From JANMQK01 sp031370485 (GTDB taxonomy: Bacteria > Acidobacteriota > Polarisedimenticolia > Gp22-AA2): DNA of 46,880 nt. This document shows, piece by piece, positions 31,778-39,455 of this stretch (positions within the stretch are counted from its first letter, which is position 1; the number at the start of each line of letters is the position of its first letter). The translations under genes and the position numbers were made by a program. Under the pieces are notes generated by a model that did no database searches, was not told the DNA's origin, and saw only the letters and a list, made by a program, of their open reading frames with translations. Location of the stretch: contig JANMQK010000023.1 of assembly GCA_031370485.1 (NCBI GenBank), positions 1 through 46,880 on the forward strand, written 5' to 3'.

Positions 31778-33943
31778 ATGCTTGCCGGCTCCGTAAGGCC
31801 CGACGCCGCAGGCCGGACGCCCGGCGGCCGCATCCTGCTCATCCTGGGGCTGTCGCTCGCGATCGCGACACCCGCTCACGCCTACATCGGCCCCGGGGCC
31901 GGTTTCGCCCTCATCTCCTCGTTTCTCGTGCTCTTCACGACGATCATCCTGGCGATCGTGTCGCTTCTGGTGTGGCCTTTCCGGACTCTTTGGCGCATCG
32001 TGCGTCGCCGCCAGCCCGCGAAGAGCTGGATCAAGCGGCTCATCATCATCGGGTTCGACGGGCAGGATCCGAAGCTCACCGACCGGTTCATGCGGGAGGG
32101 GAAGCTTCCCAACTTCAAGCGCCTGGCCGGGACCGGATGCTACCGCCCGCTGCTCACAACCTATCCGTCGATCTCGCCCGTGGCCTGGTCGTCGTTCAGC
32201 ACGGGGACCAACCCGGCGAAGCACAACATCTTCGACTTCCTGGACCGGGACCGGCGAACCTACCTGCCGCTCCTCTCCTCGACCCACATCGGCACCGTGA
32301 AACGCGTCCTCAAGCTCGGCCGCTACCGCATCCCGCTGGAGAGGCCCGAGATCCGGCTCCTGCGCAAGTCGAAGCCCTGGTGGACCGCCCTGGGAGAAAA
32401 GAACATCTGGAGCACCGTGCTGCGCGTGCCGATCACCTTCCCTCCCGACCGTTTCTACGGCGCGCAGCTGAGCGCCATGTGCGCGCCCGATCTCCTGGGA
32501 ACGCAGGGAACCTTCCTCCTCTACACGACGCGGCCCGCGGGGGCGCGCTTCAAGGAGGGGGGGCTGCGGGTCCCGCTGAAGAACAACGGCGACCGGTTCG
32601 AGACCACCCTCAAAGGGTCGGAGAACTCGTTTCTCGAGGGGAGTCCCCCCATGGAGATCCCCCTGCGCATCGATATCGACCGCGCGGCCGGCCTCGCCCG
32701 CGTCGCGGTCAACGGTAGCGCCGTGGATCTGAAGCCGGGCCGCCTGGGCCCCTGGATCCCGCTGAGCTTCCGCGCGGCGCCGGGCATCAAGGTGGCCGGC
32801 ATCTGCCGGATGATGGTGACCGAGATGGACGAGCATTTCTCCCTCTACGTCACGCCGCTCCAGATCGACCCCGAAAAGCCGGCGATGCCGATCTCGCACC
32901 CGTCCTACTACGCCACCTACCTCTCGAAGCTCATCGGCCCGTTCGCGACCCTGGGGCTGGCCGAGGACACCTGGGCCCTGAACGAGGGGGTGATCGACGA
33001 CGGGACCTTCCTCGAGCAGACCCACGACATCGACGACGAGCGCCGGGAGATGTTCCTGGCATCTCTCGCCCGGCTGCGGAAAGGAACGCTGGCGTGCGTC
33101 TTCGACGCCACCGACCGCATCCAGCACATGTTCTGGCGCTACATCGAGAAAGGGCACCCCGCGGCCCGCGGGCGGGAGAACTCCGAGCACAGAAACGCCA
33201 TCGAGGAGATCTACCGCCGGAACGACGCCCTGGTGGGGACGGTGATGGAGCGGCTCCGGGAGGGGGACGTCCTGATGGTGATCTCGGACCACGGGTCGAC
33301 GTCGTTCCGCCGCGGCTGCAATGTCAATGCCTGGCTGCTCGCGAACGGCTACCTGCATCTTCTGGAGGGCCGGGACGGCAAGGCCGAGTGGCTGCGCGAC
33401 GTCGACTGGTCCCGGACCCGGGCCTACGCCCTCGGCCTGACCGGAATGTTTCTGAACCTGAAGGGACGCGAGGCCAGCGGCATCGTCGAGCCCGGCGAGG
33501 AAGCCAGGAAGCTCAAGGCCGAGATCATCGCCAGGCTCAACGGCCTGGTCGACACCGAGAAGGGGGACGTCGGCATCAATGAGGTCTTCGAGACGGCGAG
33601 GCTCTACCAGGGCCCGTATCTCGCGAACGCCCCCGACTTCCTGATCGGGTACAACGCCGGATATCGGACCTCGTGGGATTGCGCAACCGGAATGGTCGCG
33701 GGACCGGTCTTCGAGGACAACCTGAAGCCCTGGAGCGGCGACCACTGTGTCGATCCGCGGCTGGTCCCTGGCGTCTTCTTCTGCAATTACCCTATCGACG
33801 CGGCCGAGCCCGCCCTGATCGACATCGCTCCGACCGCGCTCCGGCTGTTCGGAGTCGATCCCGCGCCTCACATGGAAGGCCGGTCGCTGTTCGAGACCAA
33901 TCCCCTGGCGCCCGCGCGGGCCGCCGCACCCGCGAGGTCATAG
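31778..33943 (+). CDS. AlkP-superfamily phosphohydrolase/phosphomutase (COG3379-like), membrane-anchored
   Basis: Alkaline phosphatase superfamily protein of 721 aa, COG3379-like, substrate unknown. Two hydrophobic segments (about 19-35 and 44-70) enclose AYIGPGAGFALISSF, a hallmark of this group, so the catalytic domain is probably membrane-tethered. Metal ligands and nucleophile can be placed: Asp94 (IIGFDGQDP), Ser133 in SPVAWSSF as likely nucleophile, Asp446 and His450 (DATDRIQHMF), the SDHG pair near 503-505, and His near 655 (WSGDHCVDP). It has no ribosome site and follows a TATAAT at the leaderless position. The stop overlaps the GTG of its paralogue by one base, and the two likely act together. 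Confidence 0.88.
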   Translation: MLAGSVRPDAAGRTPGGRILLILGLSLAIATPAHAYIGPGAGFALISSFLVLFTTIILAIVSLLVWPFRTLWRIVRRRQPAKSWIKRLIIIGFDGQDPKLTDRFMREGKLPNFKRLAGTGCYRPLLTTYPSISPVAWSSFSTGTNPAKHNIFDFLDRDRRTYLPLLSSTHIGTVKRVLKLGRYRIPLERPEIRLLRKSKPWWTALGEKNIWSTVLRVPITFPPDRFYGAQLSAMCAPDLLGTQGTFLLYTTRPAGARFKEGGLRVPLKNNGDRFETTLKGSENSFLEGSPPMEIPLRIDIDRAAGLARVAVNGSAVDLKPGRLGPWIPLSFRAAPGIKVAGICRMMVTEMDEHFSLYVTPLQIDPEKPAMPISHPSYYATYLSKLIGPFATLGLAEDTWALNEGVIDDGTFLEQTHDIDDERREMFLASLARLRKGTLACVFDATDRIQHMFWRYIEKGHPAARGRENSEHRNAIEEIYRRNDALVGTVMERLREGDVLMVISDHGSTSFRRGCNVNAWLLANGYLHLLEGRDGKAEWLRDVDWSRTRAYALGLTGMFLNLKGREASGIVEPGEEARKLKAEIIARLNGLVDTEKGDVGINEVFETARLYQGPYLANAPDFLIGYNAGYRTSWDCATGMVAGPVFEDNLKPWSGDHCVDPRLVPGVFFCNYPIDAAEPALIDIAPTALRLFGVDPAPHMEGRSLFETNPLAPARAAAPARS

Positions 33944-35934
33944 TGCGGCTTCACTTGCGCGCCCCCGCTGCCCTCCTCGCCGCCGCCCTCGCCCTCCTCG
34001 TCGCGGGGACCGGTGTGCGCTGCGGCGGGACGAGGGGCGGGGCGGAGTCGCGCACGCGGGTCATCGTCCTGGGATTCGACGGGATGGACTACGACCTGCT
34101 CAAGCGGCTCATCGCCGAGGGGCGCGCCCCCAACTTCGCGCGGCTCGCCACCGTGGGCGGCCTGTCGCCGCTCGGCACCGCGCTCCCTCCCCAGAGCCCG
34201 GTCGCCTGGTCGGACTTCATCACCGGGATGGACGCCGGCGGGCACGGGATCTACGACTTCATGCACCGCGACCCGAAGACGATGCTCCCCTATCTGTCGA
34301 CCAGCCGCGCGGTGGGGTCCGAGAGGACCCTGAAGATCGGCCCGTATCAGTTCCCTCTCCAGTCGGGCAAGGTCGAGCTGCTGCGGCACGGCCAGCCGTT
34401 CTGGGAGGTCCTCAACCGGCGCGGGATCGACACCACGATCATGCGGATGCCCGCCAACTTCCCCCCGTCGGGTTCGGCCGGCCACGAGCTGAGCGGCATG
34501 GGAACTCCCGATCTCCTGGGAGGCTACGGGACTTTCTCCTTCTTCACCTCGGCCCCCTCCGCGTTCGCGGGACGGGACATCGCGGGAGGCCGCGTCTCCA
34601 CCGCCGACCCCGAGGGAGGTGTCGTCCGGGGTGTGCTCCGCGGGCCCGACAACCCGTTCCTGGTGAAGCGCACCAAGCTCGAGGCGAAGTTCACCGTGTA
34701 CGTCGACCCGGTCGAGCCGGCCGCCATGCTGGCGCTCGGCGGCGAGGAGCGCGTCCTCCACGCGGGGGAATGGAGCGACTGGGTGCCGTTCGAGTTCACG
34801 ATGATCCCGACGCAGCACCTCAAGGCGATGGCGCGTTTCTACCTCAAGTCGGTCCGCCCGGAGTTCGAGCTGTATGTCAGCCCGCTCAACATCGACCCGG
34901 AGAACCCCGCGCTGCCGATCACGACCCCGGCGTCCTACGCCCGGGAACTGGCCCTCGAGGGGGGCCGCTTCTACACCCAGGGGATGCCCGAGGACACCAA
35001 GGCGCTGAGCGCCGGCGTCTTCACGCCGCAGGAGTTCATCGATCAGGCTCACATGGCCGGGGAGGAGGTCATCGCGCAGTACAGGGAGGTGCTGGCTCAA
35101 TTCCGATCGGGGCTGCTGTTCTACTACTTCGGCAACCTCGACCAGGTCTCGCACATGATGTGGCGCTCCATGGACCCGGGGCACCCCGCCTACGATCCCG
35201 CGGCCGATGCCCCGTTCAAGCACGCCGTCGAGGCGGTCTACGAGCAGCTCGACGGCGTCGTGGGGTACACGCTCGAGCGCATGGGCGAGGGCACGACGCT
35301 GATCGTGATGTCGGACCACGGGTTCACCTCCTGGCGCCGCTCGTTCAACCTGAACGCGTGGCTCAGGGACAACGGCTACCTCGCATTGAAGAACCCGTAT
35401 CTCAAGAAGGACAGGGGGCTCTTCACGAACGTCGACTGGTTCGGGACGCGCGCCTACGGCGTCGGCCTGAACGGGCTCTACATCAACCTCGCGGGGCGCG
35501 AGCGCAATGGGATCGTTCCTCCGGGAGAGCGGCGGGCGCTGATGGATGAAATCGCCCGGCGGCTCGAGGAAACCATCGACCCCGGGACCGGCCGGCCCGC
35601 GGTCACCCGGGTGTTCAAGAGGGAGGACGCCTACAAGGACCGGGGCGAGATCGACATCGGTCCCGATCTCGTCGTCGGGTACGCGAAGGGCACGCGCTGC
35701 TCCAACGGGTCCGCGCTGGGGGAGGTCGGGGGCGAGGTGCTCTCCGACAACCACGACGAATGGAGCGGCGACCATTGCATGGACCCGGCCGGGGTGCCGG
35801 GCATCCTGACGAGCAGCCGGCCGCTCCGGCGGCCCGCCCCGGCGCTGAAGGACTTGGCCGCGGCCGTCCTGGCCGAGTTCGGGATCGACGGATTCCCGTC
35901 CCGCGGACCGGAGCACGCGGCGGGCGGGAACTGA
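33943..35934 (+). CDS. Second AlkP-superfamily (COG3379-like) protein, exported paralogue
   Basis: Paralogue of the preceding gene, 663 aa, aligning over most of its length (SPVAWSDF, GIYDFMHRDP, APDLL/TPDLLG, SGDHCMDP). The N-terminus has one hydrophobic segment (APAALLAAALALLVAGTGV) ending near a Cys, compatible with a signal peptide or an imperfect lipobox, in place of the two TMs of its partner. Catalytic features are retained: VLGFDGMDY, QSPVAWSDFITG, GNLDQVSHMMWR, MSDHGFTSW and WSGDHCMDP. The GTG start at 33943 overlaps the upstream stop (TAGTG) and has a GAGGT site. The pair looks like a tandem duplication with split localisation. Substrate unknown. Confidence 0.87.
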   Translation: MRLHLRAPAALLAAALALLVAGTGVRCGGTRGGAESRTRVIVLGFDGMDYDLLKRLIAEGRAPNFARLATVGGLSPLGTALPPQSPVAWSDFITGMDAGGHGIYDFMHRDPKTMLPYLSTSRAVGSERTLKIGPYQFPLQSGKVELLRHGQPFWEVLNRRGIDTTIMRMPANFPPSGSAGHELSGMGTPDLLGGYGTFSFFTSAPSAFAGRDIAGGRVSTADPEGGVVRGVLRGPDNPFLVKRTKLEAKFTVYVDPVEPAAMLALGGEERVLHAGEWSDWVPFEFTMIPTQHLKAMARFYLKSVRPEFELYVSPLNIDPENPALPITTPASYARELALEGGRFYTQGMPEDTKALSAGVFTPQEFIDQAHMAGEEVIAQYREVLAQFRSGLLFYYFGNLDQVSHMMWRSMDPGHPAYDPAADAPFKHAVEAVYEQLDGVVGYTLERMGEGTTLIVMSDHGFTSWRRSFNLNAWLRDNGYLALKNPYLKKDRGLFTNVDWFGTRAYGVGLNGLYINLAGRERNGIVPPGERRALMDEIARRLEETIDPGTGRPAVTRVFKREDAYKDRGEIDIGPDLVVGYAKGTRCSNGSALGEVGGEVLSDNHDEWSGDHCMDPAGVPGILTSSRPLRRPAPALKDLAAAVLAEFGIDGFPSRGPEHAAGGN

Positions 35935-35953
35935 AAAGGACAAGGAGGAGGCG

Positions 35954-36148
35954 ATGTTCGACACCACGAAAATCCGGCTCGAGAAGACCCTGGTCGCCAA
36001 GGTCCGCCGCTACGCGGAGATCGCGGGGTACTCCTCGCCGGAGGAGTTCATCACGCATGCCCTGGAAAAGGAGCTGAGCAAGCTCGAAGGGGCCGACTCC
36101 GAGGAAGAGATCAAGAAAAGGCTCCGGGGGCTCGGCTACATCTCCTAG
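35954..36148 (+). CDS. Small ribbon-helix-helix-like protein
   Basis: A 64-aa protein with a strong GGAGGAGG ribosome site upstream of the ATG. Residues 4-45 (TTKIRLEKTLVAKVRRYAEI then SSPEEFITHALEKEL) resemble a CopG/Arc ribbon-helix-helix fold: one strand followed by two helices. The C-terminal 20 residues (DSEEEIKKRLRGLGYIS) are acidic to basic and end in a GYIS motif. It is 19 nt after the second phosphatase gene and 34 nt before the membrane protein gene, so it belongs to that operon. It could be a small regulator of the cluster or a protein-interaction subunit; no toxin partner is present. Confidence 0.75.
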   Translation: MFDTTKIRLEKTLVAKVRRYAEIAGYSSPEEFITHALEKELSKLEGADSEEEIKKRLRGLGYIS

Positions 36149-36182
36149 AGGCGTACATCTCCCGGAAACGCTGGGGCGTCCC

Positions 36183-37019
36183 ATGTCGATGATCAACAGC
36201 GTGCTGCGCGTCTTTTTCGACGCGGTCCTCTACCCCTTTCGCGGGCTGCCCGCGATCGCCGGGCTCGGGGTGGTGTCGCTGCTGACCGCGATCGGCATGC
36301 TGATCGTCTTCAAGGCCACGTCCGACCAGGAGAAACTTGCCGTCGTCAAGCGCGGCATCCACGCCTGCCTGTTCGAGATCAGGCTGTACAACGACGATCT
36401 GCGCGCCATCCTGGCGGCGCAGGGGCGGATGCTGCGGCTCAACCTGGCTTACCTCCGACTGTCACTCGTCCCGATGCTCTGGATGATCCTGCCGCTGGCG
36501 CTCGTGATCGCGCACCTGGAGTTCCACTACGCCTACCAGGGCCTGCGCCCCGGGAGCACGGCCCTCGTGAAGGTCGAGTTCAGGAACGATCGGGCCCCGG
36601 CGCCGGAACTCCCGAGACCGTCCGCGACCCTCACGGCGCCCGATGGCCTGCGGGTCGAGACCCCGCCGGTCTGGATCCCCTCGCTCAGTGAGATGGTGTG
36701 GCGCATCGCGGCGGAAAAATCGGGAGACTACGACCTGACGGTCGGCGTGGGACCGGAGACCGAGACGAAATCGGTGCGCGTAACCGGGGCGGTCGTCAGG
36801 CGCTCCCCCGTCAGGGTGCGCCCCGATCTCCTGGATCAGATGCTCTACCCGGCCGAACCGCCCCTCCCCGAGGGAAGCGCGATCCGGGCAATCACCCTGA
36901 CCTATCCGGCGGCCGAGGTCGTCCTGCTCGGCCGGGGATTCCACTGGCTGCTGGTCTTCTTTGCGCTCTCGATCCTGTTCGCCTTCGCGCTGCGCGGGAG
37001 GTTCAAGGTCACGATGTGA
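36183..37019 (+). CDS. Three-TM membrane protein with Oxa1/EMC3-like topology
   Basis: A 278-aa protein without a firm family assignment. It has TM1 near 22-43, then a charged helical hairpin at about 47-92 (SDQEKLAVVKRGIHACLFEI, QGRMLRLNLAYLRLSL). TM2 follows near 94-113 (VPMLWMILPLALVIAHLEF), then a beta-rich domain at about 120-245 with Ig-like character, and TM3 near 253-272. The TM-coiled hairpin-TM order and the Asn-rich approach to a Pro-rich TM2 resemble Oxa1-superfamily insertases such as EMC3/TMCO1 (DUF106). The soluble domain is an unusual insertion. It is the last gene of the AlkP/RHH cluster and its last 11 nt overlap the convergent sat-cysC gene. The Oxa1 link is an inference from topology and local motifs. 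Confidence 0.7.
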   Translation: MSMINSVLRVFFDAVLYPFRGLPAIAGLGVVSLLTAIGMLIVFKATSDQEKLAVVKRGIHACLFEIRLYNDDLRAILAAQGRMLRLNLAYLRLSLVPMLWMILPLALVIAHLEFHYAYQGLRPGSTALVKVEFRNDRAPAPELPRPSATLTAPDGLRVETPPVWIPSLSEMVWRIAAEKSGDYDLTVGVGPETETKSVRVTGAVVRRSPVRVRPDLLDQMLYPAEPPLPEGSAIRAITLTYPAAEVVLLGRGFHWLLVFFALSILFAFALRGRFKVTM

Positions 37020-38754
37020 GCGTGGGCCCGGAGATCCCGGGCCCGACGTAACCCTCCCGCTCGAGAAGCAGGTAAATCTCCTGGGCCGCCTCCTCGGGGG
37101 TGAGAGTCGAGGTGTCGAGCCTGAGGTCGGCGTCTTTCGGCGCCTCGTAGGGGTCGGAGATGCCGGTGAATTCCTTGACGAGTCCCGCCCGGGCCTTCGC
37201 GTAGAGCCCCTTCCGATCGCGCGCTTCGCACACCTCGAGGGGGGTGTCCAGGTGGACGAGGAGGAACCCCCCTTCGGGCTCGATCAGCGCACGCACTTCC
37301 TTTCGCACCTTGTCGTACGGGGCGATGGGGGCACACAAGGCGATGCCGCCGTTCCTGGTGATCTCCGAGGCGACGAAGCCAATCCGCCGGATGTTGATGT
37401 CACGGTGCTCCTTGGAGAACCCCAGCTCGGACGAGAGGTGCTTGCGCACGATGTCCCCGTCGAGCAGGGTCACCGGCCGGCCGCCCATCTCCAGGAACTT
37501 CACCAGCAGGACACCGGCGATCGTCGATTTGCCCGACCCGGACAGCCCCGTGAAGAAAACCGTGAACCCCTGCCTGCGCCGGGGCGGGTGGCGCCGCTGC
37601 AGCTCCGCGGCGACTTCAGGGAAAGTAAACCAGGCGGGAATGTCACGACCCTCCGCCAGCCGCCGGCGGAGCTGCGTCCCCGAGAGCGTCAGGGACTTCG
37701 CGGTCGGGGGCACCTCGTTGTCCGGCGCGTAGGCGTCCTGGTCTTCCAGGTAAACCATGTTGCGGAACGGCACCATTCGGACTCCCAGCTCCTCCTCGTG
37801 CCGGCGCAAGAGCTCCTGCGCGTCGTAGGGTCCGTAGAAGGGGGTCCCCGCCGCGTCGTTTCCGGGGCCCGCGTGGTCGCGCCCGACGATGAAGTGCGAG
37901 CAGCCGAAGTTTTTCCGGATGATGGCGTGCCAGACGGCTTCTCTCGGTCCCGCCATGCGCATCGCCAGCGGCAGGAGCGCCAGCTTCACCGTGTGCTGCG
38001 GGTAGCGGGGCAGCAGCGCCTGGTAGCAGCGCACCCGCGTGTAGTGGTCGAGGTCCCCCGGGCGGGTCATGCCGACCACGGGATGGATCAGCAGGTTGGC
38101 CTGCATCTCCTTGCTCGCTCGAAGAGTGAGTTCCTGGTGCGCCCGGTGCATCGGGTTGCGCGTCTGGAAGGCCACGACGTGGCGCCATCCGAGCCGCCCG
38201 AACTCCGCCCGCACCTCCGCCGGCGTCAGGCGCAGGTCGCGGAAGTCGTAATGCCTGGGAGGCTCCAGGCCCTCGACCCGGCCCGCCACGTACCAGGGGT
38301 TGGCGCGCTCGAGAAGATGGGCCACGCCCGGATGCTCCCGCTTGTCCGTTCCGTAGACCGCGCGGGCCTCCGCCGTCCGGTCGGGCCGCCAAGTCTCAGT
38401 GACCGTCAGCGCCGCGAGCATGACCCCCTGGGGATCCCGCAGGGCCAGGGTGGAGCGGGGTTTGAGCTGTTTCGCGAGCGCCTCCGGCAGGTCAAGGGTG
38501 ATCGGAATGGGCCAGAGAGCCCCGTCCACGAGCCGCATGCGCGCGCAGACCGACTCGTAATCTGCCTGACCCATGAACCCCGTGAGCGGCGAGAAGCCGC
38601 CGCTTAGCAGCAGCTCGAGGTCGCAGATCTGGCGCGATGTCAGGTCCCACGAAGGCCAGTCGCGCGACGCTTCTTTCAACTCGCGCGCGCGGGCCTCGTC
38701 GGCGAGAAGCTGGATCAGCCCGCCGCCGTGTGGCTCGTTGAGACCGTCCGACAT
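37009..38754 (-). CDS. sat-cysC: Bifunctional sulfate adenylyltransferase / adenylylsulfate kinase
   Basis: A 581-aa fusion making PAPS from sulfate and two ATP. The ATP sulfurylase is N-terminal (about 1-395): GGFSPLTGFM, FQTRNPMHRAHQEL with the HRAH motif near 201-206, and FIVGRDHAGPG. The APS kinase is C-terminal (about 400-575): a canonical P-loop GLSGSGKST near 403-411, LDGDIVRKHLSSELGFS and a FVASEITRNGG stretch. The intact P-loop and DGD motif suggest an active kinase rather than the degenerate regulatory domain of fungal enzymes. The ATG at 38754 follows GGAGGAGG. It would provide the sulfate donor for sulfotransferases such as the one at 31086-31712. It lies 14 nt downstream of the DUF4956 gene and may share its transcript. 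Confidence 0.96.
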   Translation of the reverse strand: MSDGLNEPHGGGLIQLLADEARARELKEASRDWPSWDLTSRQICDLELLLSGGFSPLTGFMGQADYESVCARMRLVDGALWPIPITLDLPEALAKQLKPRSTLALRDPQGVMLAALTVTETWRPDRTAEARAVYGTDKREHPGVAHLLERANPWYVAGRVEGLEPPRHYDFRDLRLTPAEVRAEFGRLGWRHVVAFQTRNPMHRAHQELTLRASKEMQANLLIHPVVGMTRPGDLDHYTRVRCYQALLPRYPQHTVKLALLPLAMRMAGPREAVWHAIIRKNFGCSHFIVGRDHAGPGNDAAGTPFYGPYDAQELLRRHEEELGVRMVPFRNMVYLEDQDAYAPDNEVPPTAKSLTLSGTQLRRRLAEGRDIPAWFTFPEVAAELQRRHPPRRRQGFTVFFTGLSGSGKSTIAGVLLVKFLEMGGRPVTLLDGDIVRKHLSSELGFSKEHRDINIRRIGFVASEITRNGGIALCAPIAPYDKVRKEVRALIEPEGGFLLVHLDTPLEVCEARDRKGLYAKARAGLVKEFTGISDPYEAPKDADLRLDTSTLTPEEAAQEIYLLLEREGYVGPGISGPTLTS

Positions 38755-38768
38755 GCCCCCTCCTCCGA

Positions 38769-39455
38769 TCAGAATACGTTGTCCGGAACCTCGTCGTCTT
38801 CGCAGACGATCAGGGAGACCTGGCTGACCCCCGGCACGGCCGTGAGCGCCCTGGAAAACTCGATCATATCGGTCGCGCGTTTCGGCCTCACGTAGAAGGT
38901 CAGCTCCATGGCCCGGCCCTCCTGCAGCGACCTCACGTTGACCAGGCTGTGGCTCTTGAGATGGCGCTCGAAGACGTCCTTGTGGGCCGCGGGGCTGTCG
39001 GCTTTCCCCCCGGGGACGACGAACCGGACAAGCGTCTCCTTCGTCGCGACCAGGCCGAACTTGAACCAGTGCAGGAACAGGATGCACAGGCCGATGAGCA
39101 GGACCCCGAGCGCGGTCTCGAGGTACAGCCCGACCCCGACCCCCATCCCCGCGGCGAGCGCGATGAAGATGAAAGCACCGTCCCGGGCGTCCTTGATCGG
39201 CGTGCGGAACCGGATGACCGCGAACGCGCCCAACAGCGTGAAAGCCCGCACCAGCTCGTTCGCGACGATGATCATGATGAGCGACACGGAGATGCAGACG
39301 TAGATGACCGTGTACAGGATGGGAATCGAGAAGTTGAAGCTCGTCATCACCTTCTTGTAGACGAAGGCGATGAACACTCCGAGCACCAGGCTGATCGGGA
39401 TGGCGGTGAGGACGTTGATCCAGGTGACCGTCGAGGCGGTGAAGAGGTTAGAAAT
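38769..39455 (-). CDS. DUF4956 membrane protein with apparent AUU start
   Basis: Membrane protein of 228 aa from the proposed ATT start at 39455. TM helices are at about 14-32, 43-66, 68-88 and 96-118. They carry the DUF4956 core LLGAFAVIRFRTPIKDARDGAF and a cytoplasmic C-terminal ferredoxin-like domain (LTFYVRPKRATDMIEFSRAL). The only in-frame ATG/GTG candidate, GTG 39386, would cut TM1 in half and has no ribosome site. The ATT is preceded at ideal spacing by AAAGGAG and keeps the hydrophobic TM1 (INVLTAIPISLVLGVFIAF) complete. It overlaps the VTC gene by 8 nt. DUF4956 proteins occur next to VTC polyphosphate polymerases and may be a membrane partner. Function is inferred from context. Confidence 0.88.
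   Translation of the reverse strand: MSNLFTASTVTWINVLTAIPISLVLGVFIAFVYKKVMTSFNFSIPILYTVIYVCISVSLIMIIVANELVRAFTLLGAFAVIRFRTPIKDARDGAFIFIALAAGMGVGVGLYLETALGVLLIGLCILFLHWFKFGLVATKETLVRFVVPGGKADSPAAHKDVFERHLKSHSLVNVRSLQEGRAMELTFYVRPKRATDMIEFSRALTAVPGVSQVSLIVCEDDEVPDNVF

Noticed and set aside
31619..36000. Long minus-strand frames (about 750 and 710 codons) opposite the two AlkP-superfamily genes
   Set aside because: Composition is typical of GC-rich shadows, with no domains; the plus strand has paired conserved catalytic motifs.
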